Assembly: GCF_900104385.1 (NCBI RefSeq)
Contig: NZ_FNJA01000001.1
Span: 470,386 to 534,385, forward strand
Origin: Rhodoferax sp. OV413
Lineage (GTDB): Bacteria; Pseudomonadota; Gammaproteobacteria; Burkholderiales; Burkholderiaceae_C
DNA: 64,000 nucleotides
Reading direction: 5' to 3'
Below are positions 50,771 through 60,002 of the stretch, piece by piece (the stretch's first letter is position 1; each line of letters begins with the position of its first letter). A program made the translations under genes and the position numbers. Under the pieces are notes generated by a model. It did no database searches. It was not told where the DNA came from and saw only the letters and a list, made by a program, of their open reading frames with translations.

Positions 50771-51553
50771 CTAAATCAAGTTCCGCATCGCCTGGGCGGT
50801 CTCGCGCAACACCGGCAGCACGCGGGCCACTGCATCCTGCGCGGCTTCGTGCCCCATCGGCATGGTAACGCTGAGAGCCGCCACTGCGTCGCCGTTGCGG
50901 TCGCGCAACGGTACCGCAACCCCCCGATAGTTCAGCTCCAGCTGCTGTTCCGACACCGCCCAGCCCTGGCTGCGGATGTGCAGCAAGGTGGTGCGCAGGC
51001 TCTCCCGGTCGGTGATGGTGTGGGTGGTGAAGGTTTTGAGTTCGCGCTCGGCCAGCCACAGCTCGCGCTCGGCGGCATTGCGCTCGGCCAGCAGCAGCAA
51101 GCCGGCGGCCGTTACCTGCGCCGGCACCCGCCCGCCCAGCACATAGCCGGTGCTCATGGCCCGCACCGGGCCGTTGCGGGCGATGTAGACGATGTCGTCG
51201 CCGTCCAACACGCTCAGGTAGGCGACCTCCAGGGTGCCGGCGGTGACGCGCTGCAGGTAGGGCTGGACGATGCGCGGCAGCCGGGCCGACTCCAGAAAGC
51301 TCTGCCCCAGGCGCAGCACCCGCGGCGTCAGCCAGAACAGCTTGCCGTCGGTAGACACATAGCCCAGGTGCGCCAGAGTCAGCAGGTAGCGGCGCGCGGC
51401 GGTGCGCGTCAGGCCGCAGCGCTGGGCGGCCTGGGTGGCGTTCATGCGCGGATTGGCTTCGTCAAAAGCCTCCAGCAGGCCCAGGCCTTTCTCCAGGCCG
51501 GCGATCCAGTCGCGGCGCTCCAGTTGCCCTTCGCTGCTGTGCTTTGAAACCAT
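50771..51553 (-). CDS. IclR-family regulator (PcaR/PobR-like)
   Basis: A 260-residue protein. The N-terminal winged HTH is MNATQAAQRCGLTRTAARRYLLTLAHLGYVSTDG. The effector domain contains VAYLSVLDGDDIVYIARNGPVRAMSTGYVLGGRVPAQVTAAGLLLLA and RGVAVPLRDRNGDAVAALSVTMP, typical of aromatic-acid regulators (PcaR, PcaU, PobR). It is divergent from the shikimate dehydrogenase gene and is the likely regulator of the downstream cluster. Confidence 0.88.
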   Translation of the reverse strand: MVSKHSSEGQLERRDWIAGLEKGLGLLEAFDEANPRMNATQAAQRCGLTRTAARRYLLTLAHLGYVSTDGKLFWLTPRVLRLGQSFLESARLPRIVQPYLQRVTAGTLEVAYLSVLDGDDIVYIARNGPVRAMSTGYVLGGRVPAQVTAAGLLLLAERNAAERELWLAERELKTFTTHTITDRESLRTTLLHIRSQGWAVSEQQLELNYRGVAVPLRDRNGDAVAALSVTMPMGHEAAQDAVARVLPVLRETAQAMRNLI

Positions 51554-51564
51554 ATGTAAACCCT

Positions 51565-51666
51565 AATTTCGGTCGATTATCGCGCTTTACCGTTCACTAA
51601 TCGCGCATTCGTGTGCGCGGCTTGCTGCCATTGCCGAAGCCAGCCTCTACATTTCACTCCGAAATT
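51565..51666. promoter_or_regulatory. IclR-aroE divergent region with repeated elements
   Basis: AATTTCGG (51565-51572) and CCGAAATT (51659-51666) form a distant inverted repeat. ATTATCGCGC (51576-51585) and AATCGCGC (51599-51606) form a direct repeat. Either could be an IclR operator. The assignment is tentative. Confidence 0.4.
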
Positions 51667-51682
51667 CACTGCCATCGCCGCC

Positions 51683-52606
51683 ATGCCCACCACCTCTTCC
51701 ACTGCTCCCGTACACGCCATCGACGGCCACACCGCGGTGTACCTGATCATTGGCGACCCGGTGGAGCAGGTGCAAGCCCCCACCAGCTTCAACCGGATTT
51801 TTGCGCTGCTGGGCATCAACGCGGTGCTGGTACCGGTGCGTGTCGCGCCGGCCAATCTGCAGGCCTTCGTCAACACCGTGTTCCGCGCCTCCAATATCCA
51901 GGGCCTGTGGGTCACCATTCCGCACAAGGCGCCGCTGCTGGACTGGATGGACAGCAGCACCGACCTGGCCCGCATGGCCGGCGCCGTCAACGCGGTGCGG
52001 CGTACCGCAAGCGGCCATATCGAAGGCGGCCTGTTTGACGGCGAGGGTTTTGTCGCCAGCCTCGGCTACTTTCAAATTGCCTATGCCGCCAAACGAGTGC
52101 TGATCCTGGGTGCCGGCGGTGCCGCTGCTGCGATAGCCGCCTCACTGGCACTGGCCGGCGCACAAGCACCGGCCGAGATCGCCTTCTACGACCCCACACC
52201 CGGCCGTGCCGAGCAGGCTGCGGCCCGCATCCGCCAAGGCTCGCCAGTGGCCGCACAGGCCGTAGGCAGCAACGACCCGGCGGGCTTCGACCTGGTGGTC
52301 AACGCCACCCCACTGGGCTTGAAATCCAGCGACCCCCTGCCCTGCGATGTGGCCCGCATGGAGCCGCATGCGGCGCTGGTCGACATCCTGATGAAGAACC
52401 AACCCACGCCGGTGGTGCGCGCTGCTCGCGCCCGCGGCCTGGTGGCCGAGCCAGGGTTTGAAATGATGATCCAGCAAACCCATTGCTATCTGGACTTCTT
52501 CGGCTTCCACGATGCGGCCCAGCGGTTGCGCGAAGACGCAGATTTTTTGCGCGAACTGATCTATCCGGCCGAGCTGCAAGGTGAAATCCGCCGCCAGATG
52601 CCGTAA
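51683..52606 (+). CDS. Shikimate/quinate dehydrogenase-like protein
   Basis: A 307-residue AroE-family protein. Substrate-domain elements include IIGDPVEQVQAPTSFN, LWVTIPHKAPLLDWMDSS and AGAVNAVRR. The nucleotide domain has VLILGAGGAAAAIAASLALAG and NATPLGLKSSDPLPCD; GFEMMIQQTHCYLDFFG is near the C-terminus. The Lys of TIPHK and the Asp region match catalytic residues. Beside an IclR regulator, a transporter and a QuiC homologue, a catabolic role (quinate/shikimate oxidation) is more likely than biosynthesis. Confidence 0.88.
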   Translation: MPTTSSTAPVHAIDGHTAVYLIIGDPVEQVQAPTSFNRIFALLGINAVLVPVRVAPANLQAFVNTVFRASNIQGLWVTIPHKAPLLDWMDSSTDLARMAGAVNAVRRTASGHIEGGLFDGEGFVASLGYFQIAYAAKRVLILGAGGAAAAIAASLALAGAQAPAEIAFYDPTPGRAEQAAARIRQGSPVAAQAVGSNDPAGFDLVVNATPLGLKSSDPLPCDVARMEPHAALVDILMKNQPTPVVRAARARGLVAEPGFEMMIQQTHCYLDFFGFHDAAQRLREDADFLRELIYPAELQGEIRRQMP

Positions 52607-52658
52607 GCTTTGTAACGCACTCTTTTCCTCACCTTATCTACAACCAGGAGACACATCC

Positions 52659-53852
52659 ATGCAGACCCCCTCTTCTAAGCGCTTCGCTCTTAAATTCGTA
52701 GCTGCTTGCGCAATTGCAGCCAGCGCTGGCGGTGCATTTGCCCAAGCCACCATCAAGATCGCCAACATCGTTGAGCTGTCCGGCGGCGGCGCCACTGCAG
52801 GCACCAACTTCAAGAACGGCGTAGAGCTGGCGGTGAAGGAAATCAATGCCGACGGCGGCGTGCTGGGTAAGAAGTTTGAGACCATCACCACCGACACCCA
52901 AAGCAACCCCGGCGTAGCCAAGGGCTTGACGCAAAAGGCCGTGGACAACGAGGTGTTCGCCATCTTTGGCCCGGTGTTCTCCGGCTCCATCATGGTCAGC
53001 ATGGCCGAAAGCCGTAAGGCCGAGATCCCCAACTTCACCGGCGGCGAAGCAGCCAGCATCACCAAGGCCGGCAACCCCTACATCTTCCGCACCAGCTTCA
53101 CGCAAGAAACCGCCATGCCCAAGGTGGCGCGCTACATCAACGAAGTGACCAAGGCCAAGACCCTGGCCATCATTTACGTGAACAACGACTTCGGCAAGGG
53201 CGGCCTGGATTCGATCAAGAAAGCCCTGGCCGGCACCGACACCAAGATCGTGGCGGAAATCTCCAGCGACAGCGGCCAAGTCGACTTCTCGGCGCCGGTG
53301 CTGAAGGCCAAGCAAAGCAATGCCGACGCACTGTTTGCCTACTCCAACGAAGAAGAGTCGGCCCGCATCCTGCGCGAACTGCGCAAGCAAGGCTGGACCA
53401 AGCCCATCATCGGCGAAACCACGCTGACCGGCCAAAAGGTGATTGACCTGGCCGGCGAAGCCGCCAACGGTGCGATTGCCCACGTCGGCCTGACGGTGGA
53501 TGCGCCCATCCCCTCGATCCGCGCCTTCCGCGCCAAGTTTGAGAAGGCCTACAACTACGTGTCCGACCACAACGGCATGAAGGGCTACAGCGGCGTGTAT
53601 GCGCTGAAGGCAGCCATCGAAAAAGCCGGCAAGCTGGACCGCAAGGCCGTGGCCGCCGCGATGCACGGCCTGAAGGTCACCACCGACAAATACCCCGGCA
53701 TTCTGATGAATGTCGAGTTCGACAAGAACGGTGACCTGGACCGCGAGAGCTTCATGGTCGAAGTGAAGAACGGCAAGCAGGAAGTGATCGCCACCGTGCC
53801 GCCGCTGAACGCCGGCAACGTCAACGTCAAGACGCCGGCCGCGAAGAAGTAA
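52659..53852 (+). CDS. livK: Liv-type ABC transporter substrate-binding protein
   Basis: A 397-residue type I periplasmic-binding protein with a signal peptide ending GGAFA|QA near residue 28. Domain blocks include IKIANIVELSGGGATAGTNF, AVDNEVFAIFGPVFSG and GYSGVYALKAAIEKAGKLD. The family binds branched-chain amino acids, aromatic acids or amides; the operon context suggests quinate/shikimate or aromatic acids. Part of the signal peptide lies in a stretch matching the palindromic repeat. A stem-loop follows, as expected for a protein made in excess over its permeases. Confidence 0.9.
   Translation: MQTPSSKRFALKFVAACAIAASAGGAFAQATIKIANIVELSGGGATAGTNFKNGVELAVKEINADGGVLGKKFETITTDTQSNPGVAKGLTQKAVDNEVFAIFGPVFSGSIMVSMAESRKAEIPNFTGGEAASITKAGNPYIFRTSFTQETAMPKVARYINEVTKAKTLAIIYVNNDFGKGGLDSIKKALAGTDTKIVAEISSDSGQVDFSAPVLKAKQSNADALFAYSNEEESARILRELRKQGWTKPIIGETTLTGQKVIDLAGEAANGAIAHVGLTVDAPIPSIRAFRAKFEKAYNYVSDHNGMKGYSGVYALKAAIEKAGKLDRKAVAAAMHGLKVTTDKYPGILMNVEFDKNGDLDRESFMVEVKNGKQEVIATVPPLNAGNVNVKTPAAKK
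52693..52739 (-). repeat. Palindromic repeat within the livK signal-peptide codons (candidate)
   Basis: AATTCGTAGCTGCTTGCGC, then CAGCGCTGGCGG and GCATTT, match the reverse consensus at both arms. It is read in frame as the hydrophobic core (VAACAIAASAGGAF). Confidence 0.6.
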
Positions 53853-53868
53853 AGGCCCAGCGCGCCCT

Positions 53869-53892
53869 CCCTCTCCCCCGCGAGGGAGAGGG
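53869..53892. repeat. CCCTCTCCC/GGGAGAGGG stem-loop, copy A
   Basis: A perfect 9-bp inverted repeat around CCGCGA between livK and livH. The same arms recur at 60897-60920. It may act as an attenuator or mRNA-stabilising stem after livK. Confidence 0.75.
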
Positions 53893-53951
53893 CATTACCC
53901 AGCACCCCGCCACAGCTGTGGCGACCTGCGACATCTCCAGGAGACCCTCCC

Positions 53952-54827
53952 GTGACCGACTTCCTCCAACTCTTCTTCAGTGGCCTGGCCACCGGAGGCA
54001 TCTACGCGCTGGCCGCGCTGGGCTTCACGCTCTTGTGGCAGGCCGCAGGCACCATCAACTTCGCCCAGGGCGAGTTCGTGATGCTGCCGGCCTTCATGAT
54101 GCTGGCCTTTGTCAGCATGGGTGCGCCCTTCCTGGTCAGCTTTTTGCTGACCTGCATACTGGCCACCGCCGTGCTCGGCTGGGCCTTCAAGCGCGGCATC
54201 GTTGATCCGCTGTTCAAGTTCGGCATGATGCCCATCGTGGTGGCCACCATTGGCCTGTCGATCTTCATGCGCAACGGCATGCGCGCCGGCTACAGCGCCG
54301 AAGCCCACCCCTTCCCCAGCCTGTTTGCCGACAAGCTGTTCAACATTGCCGGTGTCACCATCACCCTGGCCGACGTCGGCACCCTGGTGCTGGCCCTGCT
54401 GCTAGTGTTCGCCACCCAGGCCTTCCTGGCCAAGACCATCACCGGCCGCGCGATGCAGGCCGTGGCGCAGAACACCGAGAGCGCCAGCGTGCTGGGCATC
54501 AACGTGCCGCGCATGATCTTCTACACCTTTGCCATCAACGCGGTGCTGGCCTGCGCGGCCGCGGTGCTGGTCACCCCCACCTACCTGGCCAAGTTCGACA
54601 TGGGCGAATCGCTGGGCAACAAAGCCTTCTTCGCGGCCATCATCGGTGGCTTCAACAACTCGCGCGGCGCCCTGCTGGGCGGGCTGATCGTCGGCGTTTG
54701 CGAGAACCTGGCGGCCGCCTACATCTCGCCGGCCTACAAGGACGCGGTGGCGCTAGTGATCTTCATGGTGGTGATCCTGTTCAAACCCCAAGGCTTGCTG
54801 GGCCGTAAAGAAGAGCGCAAGGTCTGA
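53952..54827 (+). CDS. livH: Liv-type ABC transporter permease LivH
   Basis: A 291-residue permease with about eight membrane helices, the family N-terminus GLATGGIYALAALGFTLLWQAAGTINFAQGEFVML and the coupling loop GRAMQAVAQNTESASVLGINV. The GTG start is preceded by AGGAG. It is the second gene of the transporter operon. Confidence 0.92.
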   Translation: MTDFLQLFFSGLATGGIYALAALGFTLLWQAAGTINFAQGEFVMLPAFMMLAFVSMGAPFLVSFLLTCILATAVLGWAFKRGIVDPLFKFGMMPIVVATIGLSIFMRNGMRAGYSAEAHPFPSLFADKLFNIAGVTITLADVGTLVLALLLVFATQAFLAKTITGRAMQAVAQNTESASVLGINVPRMIFYTFAINAVLACAAAVLVTPTYLAKFDMGESLGNKAFFAAIIGGFNNSRGALLGGLIVGVCENLAAAYISPAYKDAVALVIFMVVILFKPQGLLGRKEERKV

Positions 54828-54829
54828 CC

Positions 54830-55801
54830 ATGAAAAAATCCACTCTCATTTCCATAGCAGTCGCCGCAGTATTTCTGTGTGCTACACCGCTGTTTCTTAA
54901 AAATTACGGGATCTACCTGCTGACCACCTGGCTGATCTTCGTGCTCGCCACCATGGGCCTGAACCTGACCGTCGGCTACGCCGGCCAGAAGTCGCTGGGC
55001 CATGCCGCCTTCTTCGGCATTGGGGCCTACACCATGGCCTTGCTGCTGAAGGCCGGCTTCAGCTGGTGGCTGGGCATTCCGGCCGCTGCCGCGCTGTGCT
55101 TCGCCGTCGGCCTGGTGCTGGGCTTCCCGGCGCTGCGGGTGCAGACCATCTACCTGGCCTTCGCCACGCTGGGTTTCAACACCGCGGTCTGGCTGGTGAT
55201 GCGCAACGAGGAATGGCTGACCGGCGGCACCTTCGGCATCAACGACATCGCCCGCCCGGCCTTCGCCAATGCCAACCTGGTGTACTACTACGTGGTGCTG
55301 GCGTTTACCGTGGCCCTGGGCCTGCTGCTGTGGGGCCTGCTGCGCTCGCCCTGGGGCAAGGCCTTTACCGCGCTGCGCGACAACCCGATCCGGGCCGAGA
55401 GCCTGGGCATCAGCATCCGCAGCTACACCTTGCTGTCGTTCGCCATCGGCGCCGCCTATGCAGGCGTGGCCGGCGCGCTGTTTGCGTCGCTGGTGCAGTT
55501 CATCGAACCGGCACCGTTTGCCGTCGGCGCCTCCATCATGATGTACCTGATGGTGGTGGTAGGCGGGCCCGGCTACTTCCTCGGCCCGGTGGTGGGTGCG
55601 GCGGTCGGCGTGGTGGTGCCCGAGTGGCTGCGCGACGTGCCCGGCGTGTCCGACTGGTATTTGCCGCTGTTCGGCGCGGCCGTGGTGTTCCTGATGGTCT
55701 GGCTGCCCGACGGGCTGCTGAGCCTGCCGGACCGCATGAAGGCCAAGAAACAATCCAAAGAAGCCAGCGCCGCCCGCGCTGCAGCGGGAGCCAAACCATG
55801 A
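54830..55801 (+). CDS. livM: Liv-type ABC transporter permease LivM
   Basis: A 323-residue permease with ATMGLNLTVGYAGQKSLGHAAFFGIGAYT and the loop WGKAFTALRDNPIRAESLGISI typical of LivM. It starts 2 bases after livH stops, and its own stop overlaps the livG ATG. The N-terminal hydrophobic codons resemble a degenerate palindromic repeat. The C-terminus is Lys/Ala-rich (MKAKKQSKEASAAR). Confidence 0.92.
   Translation: MKKSTLISIAVAAVFLCATPLFLKNYGIYLLTTWLIFVLATMGLNLTVGYAGQKSLGHAAFFGIGAYTMALLLKAGFSWWLGIPAAAALCFAVGLVLGFPALRVQTIYLAFATLGFNTAVWLVMRNEEWLTGGTFGINDIARPAFANANLVYYYVVLAFTVALGLLLWGLLRSPWGKAFTALRDNPIRAESLGISIRSYTLLSFAIGAAYAGVAGALFASLVQFIEPAPFAVGASIMMYLMVVVGGPGYFLGPVVGAAVGVVVPEWLRDVPGVSDWYLPLFGAAVVFLMVWLPDGLLSLPDRMKAKKQSKEASAARAAAGAKP
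54848..54900 (-). repeat. Degenerate palindromic repeat in livM N-terminal codons (candidate)
   Basis: ATTTCCATAGCAGTCGCCGC, then GCTACACCGCTGTTTCTTAA, resembles copy 1 (ending CACTGTTTCTTATAAATT). Similarity is weak to moderate. Confidence 0.35.
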
Positions 55802-56556
55802 GCCAGTCCCTGTTAAAAGTCACCGACCTGAAGAAGGCCTACGGCGCGATCCAGGCCGTGGGCGGCGTCAGCTTCGAAGTCCAGCCGGGTGAGATCTTCG
55901 GCGTGATCGGCCCCAACGGTTCGGGCAAGACCACGCTGTTCAACAGCATGCTGGGCCAGATCACGCCGGACACCGGCAAGATCGAACTGAATGGCGAAGA
56001 CGTAACCCAATGCGGCCCACTGGAGCTGAACCGCAAGGGCGTGGGTCGCACCTTCCAGACGCTGCAGGTGTTTGGCAAGATGACGGTGCGCGACAACCTG
56101 ATCGTCGCCGCGCAGGAGCACAAGGGAACTATGTTCGGCCGCATGTTCGCGCCTGGCGACTCGGGCCTGGGCGGCAAGGCCGACGCGCTGATCAAGCGCT
56201 TCCGCATCGAGCACGTGGCCGACAAAAAGGCCGGCGAGCTCAGCTACGGCCAGCAGAAGCTGGTCGACATCGCCATGGCCTTCATGAGCGAGCCCGACCT
56301 GGTGCTGCTGGACGAACCCTGCGCGGGCGTGAACCCCAGCCTGGTCGGCGGCATCTCGACCCTGCTGAAAGATCTGAACCGCAACCCCGCCAGCGGCAAG
56401 AAGAGCAGCTTCGTGGTGATCGAGCACAACATGGACTTTGTGATGGACCTGTGCCACCGCATCATGGTGATGGTCGAAGGCAAGGTGATGGCCATCGGCA
56501 CGCCGGCGGAAATCCGTGGCAACAAGCAGGTGCTGGACGCCTACCTCGGAGCATAA
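55798..56556 (+). CDS. livG: Liv-type ABC transporter ATPase LivG
   Basis: A 252-residue ABC ATPase with Walker A GPNGSGKTT, signature LSYGQQKLVDIAMAF, Walker B DLVLLDEPCAGVNP and switch His in VVIEHNMD. LSYGQQK in place of LSGGQ is common in LivG. It overlaps the livM stop (ATGA). Confidence 0.93.
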   Translation: MSQSLLKVTDLKKAYGAIQAVGGVSFEVQPGEIFGVIGPNGSGKTTLFNSMLGQITPDTGKIELNGEDVTQCGPLELNRKGVGRTFQTLQVFGKMTVRDNLIVAAQEHKGTMFGRMFAPGDSGLGGKADALIKRFRIEHVADKKAGELSYGQQKLVDIAMAFMSEPDLVLLDEPCAGVNPSLVGGISTLLKDLNRNPASGKKSSFVVIEHNMDFVMDLCHRIMVMVEGKVMAIGTPAEIRGNKQVLDAYLGA

Positions 56557-56558
56557 AA

Positions 56559-57308
56559 ATGAGCGATACCTGCATTGAATTCAACGACGTAGTGGCCGGC
56601 TACAAGGACTTCATGATCCTGAACAACCTGAGCTTCAAGGCCCAGACCGGCTCCATCACCCTGCTACTCGGCCCGAACGGCGCGGGCAAATCGACGGTGC
56701 TGAAAACCCTGTTCGGCCTGCTCAAACCCCGCCAGGGCACGATCAAGCTGTACGGCGAGAGCGTGGTCGGCCTGACGCAAAAAGATTTGCTGGCCAAGGG
56801 CATTGCCTTCGTGCCGCAGGGCCGCAACCTGTTCGGCCAGCTGACGGTGTGGCAGAACCTGGAACTGGGTGGCATCACCATCGGCAAAGAGCTGACGCAC
56901 CAGCGCATCCCTGAGGTGCTGGAGTTCTTCCCCCGCGTCAAACAGCGCATGAACAGCATGGCCTCGGCCCTGTCGGGTGGCGAGCAGAAGCAGCTGGAAA
57001 TCGGCCGCGCCCTGCTGCTGCGCCCCAAGGTGATCCTGATCGACGAGCCCAGCATCGGCCTGTCGCCGATGGTGGTCGGTGACGTGTTCAAGCTCTTGCG
57101 CAAGCTGGCCGACCAGGGTACGACGGTGCTGATGGTCGAGCAGAACGTGAAGAGCGCGCTGAAGATCTCCGACGAAGCTATCGCGCTGGAATCGGGCCGC
57201 CTGGTGCTGCAAAAGCCGGCCTCCGAGCTGCTGGCCGATCCGCATATCGAGCGGCTGTTCCTGGGTGGCGCCCATGCTGCAAATGCGGCGCCGGCAGCGA
57301 CCGTCTAG
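56559..57308 (+). CDS. livF: Liv-type ABC transporter ATPase LivF
   Basis: A 249-residue ABC ATPase with Walker [10 protein letters not shown], signature [17 protein letters not shown], Walker [15 protein letters not shown] and VLMVEQNVK. It completes the five-part Liv transporter. The chemoreceptor gene begins 10 bases after its stop. Confidence 0.94.
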   Translation: MSDTCIEFNDVVAGYKDFMILNNLSFKAQTGSITLLLGPNGAGKSTVLKTLFGLLKPRQGTIKLYGESVVGLTQKDLLAKGIAFVPQGRNLFGQLTVWQNLELGGITIGKELTHQRIPEVLEFFPRVKQRMNSMASALSGGEQKQLEIGRALLLRPKVILIDEPSIGLSPMVVGDVFKLLRKLADQGTTVLMVEQNVKSALKISDEAIALESGRLVLQKPASELLADPHIERLFLGGAHAANAAPAATV

Positions 57309-57318
57309 GAGCACGCGC

Positions 57319-58953
57319 ATGTCTTCTTTGATGAACAGCATCCGCGGGCGATTGGGTTTGGCCTTTGCCGCGGTACTGGGCCTGATGGTGCTGGTGCTGG
57401 TATTGGGGCTGCTGCAACAGGAGCGGCTGGGCCGGGTGGCCTACCGCCTGGGCAATGAACTGGCCGCCACCGAGCGCGACGCTCTGCACTGGCGGGAAAT
57501 CCTGGGCAACCAGGGTTTCAACGCCAGCTTGCTCATCGCCACGTCCGACCCCGCCAAGCAGCAGCCCCTGCGCACGCAGATTGAAGCAGACATCAAAGTC
57601 ATCGACGGGCTGGTCGCACGCTATGCCAAAGGCCCGGCAGAAGAAGACAGCGACCGTGCCTTGCTGTCGCAACTGGCCGCCGCCCACCCTGTCTACAAAG
57701 CCGCCATGAATGACGTACTGCAGGCGGTGGACAGCGGCTCCAGCGATTTCTCGCGGTCCGAATTTCACGACAAATACGCGCCGGCCCTGATCGGCTACCA
57801 GAAAGTTCTTGGCCAATGGGCGCAGCGCCAGCAGGCCCTGATGGACGAAGGCGTGCAGGCGGTTGAAGCCGGGCAGACCCAGGCCCGCAGCGTGCTGGTC
57901 AGCATTGGCGTATTGGCCTGCGCCATCGGCGCCGTGCTGGCCTGGTCGATTTCGCGCAGCCTGGGTATCGCCGCCGGCGAAGCCGTGCGCGTAGCCAATG
58001 CCGTCGCCGAAGGCAACTTGGTGGTGCGAGCCCAGCCGGTCAAATCGTTCGGCGAAATGACCCAGCTACTGGCTGCGCTGCAGCACATGCAACACAATCT
58101 GGTGGAGGTGGTGTCGACCGTGCGCTCGGGCTCGGAAGGCGTGGCCACCGCCAGCTCGGAGATTGCCCAGGGCAACCACGATCTGTCGGCCCGTACCGAA
58201 CAGCAAGCCAGCGCGCTGCAGCAAACCGCCGCGTCTATGGAAGAGCTGAGCGACAACGTGAAACAGAATGCTGCCAACGCCAGCCAGGCCAACCAGTTGG
58301 CCCTGGACGCGTCCAAAGTGGCCGGCCAGGGTGGCGCGGTCGTCGGCGAAGTGGTCGAGACCATGAAACGCATCAACGAGTCGTCCCGGCAGATTTCCGA
58401 CATCATCAGCGTCATCGACGGGATTTCGTTCCAGACCAATATCCTGGCCTTGAATGCCGCAGTCGAAGCCGCCCGCGCTGGCGAGCAAGGCCGCGGCTTT
58501 GCGGTGGTGGCCAGCGAAGTCCGCAGCCTGGCGCAACGCAGCGCCACCGCGGCCAAAGAGATCAAGACCCTGATCGACGCCAGCGTGCAGCGCGTCGAGC
58601 AAGGCAATGCGCTGGTAGACCGCGCCGGCAGCACCATGGCCCAGGTGGTGGCCGCCATCAAGCGCGTCACCGACATCATGCTGGAGATCAGCACCGCCAG
58701 CCACGAGCAGTCCTCGGGCGTGGCCCAGGTGGGCGACGCGATTTCGCAGATCGACCAGGCGACGCAACAGAATGCCGCCCTGGTGGAGCAAATGGCCGCC
58801 GCCGCATCCAGCCTGCGGACTCTGGCCGAAGAACAAGTGCATGCGGTATCGGCCTTCCGTCTGGGCGACACCGTCCACGCCGCCCACGCCGCGCAGAGCC
58901 CCACCCGGACATTGGCCAGCCCGCGTTTGCAGGGCATTCCAATGTCGGTATAA
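57319..58953 (+). CDS. Methyl-accepting chemotaxis protein in the transporter operon
   Basis: A 544-residue receptor. TM1 (about 10-30) is followed by a full periplasmic four-helix-type sensor of about 160 residues, TM2 near 190-210, HAMP and a complete signalling domain. The signalling tip is [42 protein letters not shown] precedes the ATG, 10 bases after livF, so it is probably cotranscribed with the transporter. This implies taxis towards the transported compound. The extreme C-terminus lacks an obvious CheR-tethering pentapeptide. Confidence 0.93.
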   Translation: MSSLMNSIRGRLGLAFAAVLGLMVLVLVLGLLQQERLGRVAYRLGNELAATERDALHWREILGNQGFNASLLIATSDPAKQQPLRTQIEADIKVIDGLVARYAKGPAEEDSDRALLSQLAAAHPVYKAAMNDVLQAVDSGSSDFSRSEFHDKYAPALIGYQKVLGQWAQRQQALMDEGVQAVEAGQTQARSVLVSIGVLACAIGAVLAWSISRSLGIAAGEAVRVANAVAEGNLVVRAQPVKSFGEMTQLLAALQHMQHNLVEVVSTVRSGSEGVATASSEIAQGNHDLSARTEQQASALQQTAASMEELSDNVKQNAANASQANQLALDASKVAGQGGAVVGEVVETMKRINESSRQISDIISVIDGISFQTNILALNAAVEAARAGEQGRGFAVVASEVRSLAQRSATAAKEIKTLIDASVQRVEQGNALVDRAGSTMAQVVAAIKRVTDIMLEISTASHEQSSGVAQVGDAISQIDQATQQNAALVEQMAAAASSLRTLAEEQVHAVSAFRLGDTVHAAHAAQSPTRTLASPRLQGIPMSV

Positions 58954-59030
58954 ACCATGCAAGGCCAGCCCATGGATGTTCAACCCGGCCAGCACGCAGA
59001 TGCCTGCCGACCCGTATATTTACAGCCGTT

Positions 59031-59074
59031 TCGGACTGCAGCGCATGCTGCACCTGCACCAGCAGCTATTTAAT
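59031..59074 (+). repeat. GCGC palindromic repeat (copy 11)
   Basis: GGACTGCAGCGCATGCTGC, then CCTGCACCAGCAGCTATTTA, with the 3' arm at consensus. It lies between the chemoreceptor and the HPPD-like gene. Confidence 0.65.
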
Positions 59075-59090
59075 TAGGAGTACTTGATAC

Positions 59091-60002
59091 ATGAGCGACC
59101 TACTCGTCAACCCCAGCCGCGAGCCCTTGCAGGCCTCCTTCAGCGACGCTGCCAACCCATTGGGGCTGGACGGCATCGAGTTCATCGAATACGCCACGCC
59201 CAAGCCCCAGGCGTTGGGCCAGGTGCTGGAGATGATGGGTTTCAAGCCCGTGGCCCGGCACCGTTCGCGCGAGGTGCAGCTGTACCGCCAGGGCGACTTG
59301 AACATCGTGGTCAACGGCCACCCCAGCGACGCCCAGGGCGCCGGCCATGGCAGCGAGTCGCCGACCATCTCGGCCATCGCGCTGCGGGTGCGGGATGCGC
59401 GCGCCGCCTACCACTATGTGCGTGAGCGCGGCGCCTGGGAGGTGCCGACCCACGCCGAGGTGATGGAGCTGAACATCCCCGCCATCCACGGCGCTGGCGG
59501 CAGCCGCATCTACTTTGTGGACCGCTACAAGGAATTCTCGATCTACGACGTGGACTTCATCCCAATCCCCTCGGTCAACCAGAAGCCCGCGGCCACCGCC
59601 GGCCTGCACTTCTTCGGCGTGGTGCAGTACATCGGCCCCGAGCGCAGCTACGACTGGATCGAGTTCTACAACGCCTTGTTCGGCATGGCGCTGATCCCCG
59701 ACGAAGAGCGCTTCGGCATCATGCCCAAGGGCACGCTGCTGCGCAGCCCGGCGCTGGAAGCCGCCAACAGCTTCATGCTGCAGCTGATCGAGCCCGAGCT
59801 GAACGTGATCGACACCGACGAGCGCCTGCAGCGTATCGGCCTGGGCGTGCCCGATGTGCTGGCCGCCGTGGCCGAGCTGCGCAAGCTGGGCGTGGAGTTT
59901 GTGGAAACCCAGGTCACGCACACCGAAAGCCGCGGTGCCATCACCAAAACTTACCTGGGCTCCGTCGTGTTTGAACTCGTGCACAGCGAGAAAGCAGCAT
60001 GA
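59091..60002 (+). CDS. 4-Hydroxyphenylpyruvate dioxygenase-like (VOC) protein
   Basis: A 303-residue two-domain VOC protein: NPLGLDGIEFIEYATPKP, then LYRQGDLNIVVNGHPS and GAGGSRIYFVDRYKEFSIYDVDF, like the N-half of HPPD. Of the three HPPD iron ligands, a His (TAGLHFFGVVQ) and a Glu (VFELVHS) are visible. The second His is replaced by Arg (RLQRIGLGVPD). The protein is shorter than HPPD and lacks the GFGEGNF end. It resembles the HPPD-like domain fused to QuiC dehydratases in pseudomonads. Here it overlaps the separate dehydratase gene by ATGA, suggesting partners. Dioxygenase activity is doubtful. Confidence 0.82.
   Translation: MSDLLVNPSREPLQASFSDAANPLGLDGIEFIEYATPKPQALGQVLEMMGFKPVARHRSREVQLYRQGDLNIVVNGHPSDAQGAGHGSESPTISAIALRVRDARAAYHYVRERGAWEVPTHAEVMELNIPAIHGAGGSRIYFVDRYKEFSIYDVDFIPIPSVNQKPAATAGLHFFGVVQYIGPERSYDWIEFYNALFGMALIPDEERFGIMPKGTLLRSPALEAANSFMLQLIEPELNVIDTDERLQRIGLGVPDVLAAVAELRKLGVEFVETQVTHTESRGAITKTYLGSVVFELVHSEKAA

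Noticed and set aside
59091-60002. Annotation as a functional tyrosine-pathway HPPD
   Set aside because: One iron-binding His is replaced by Arg, the C-terminal catalytic motif is missing and the neighbours belong to quinate/shikimate-type catabolism.
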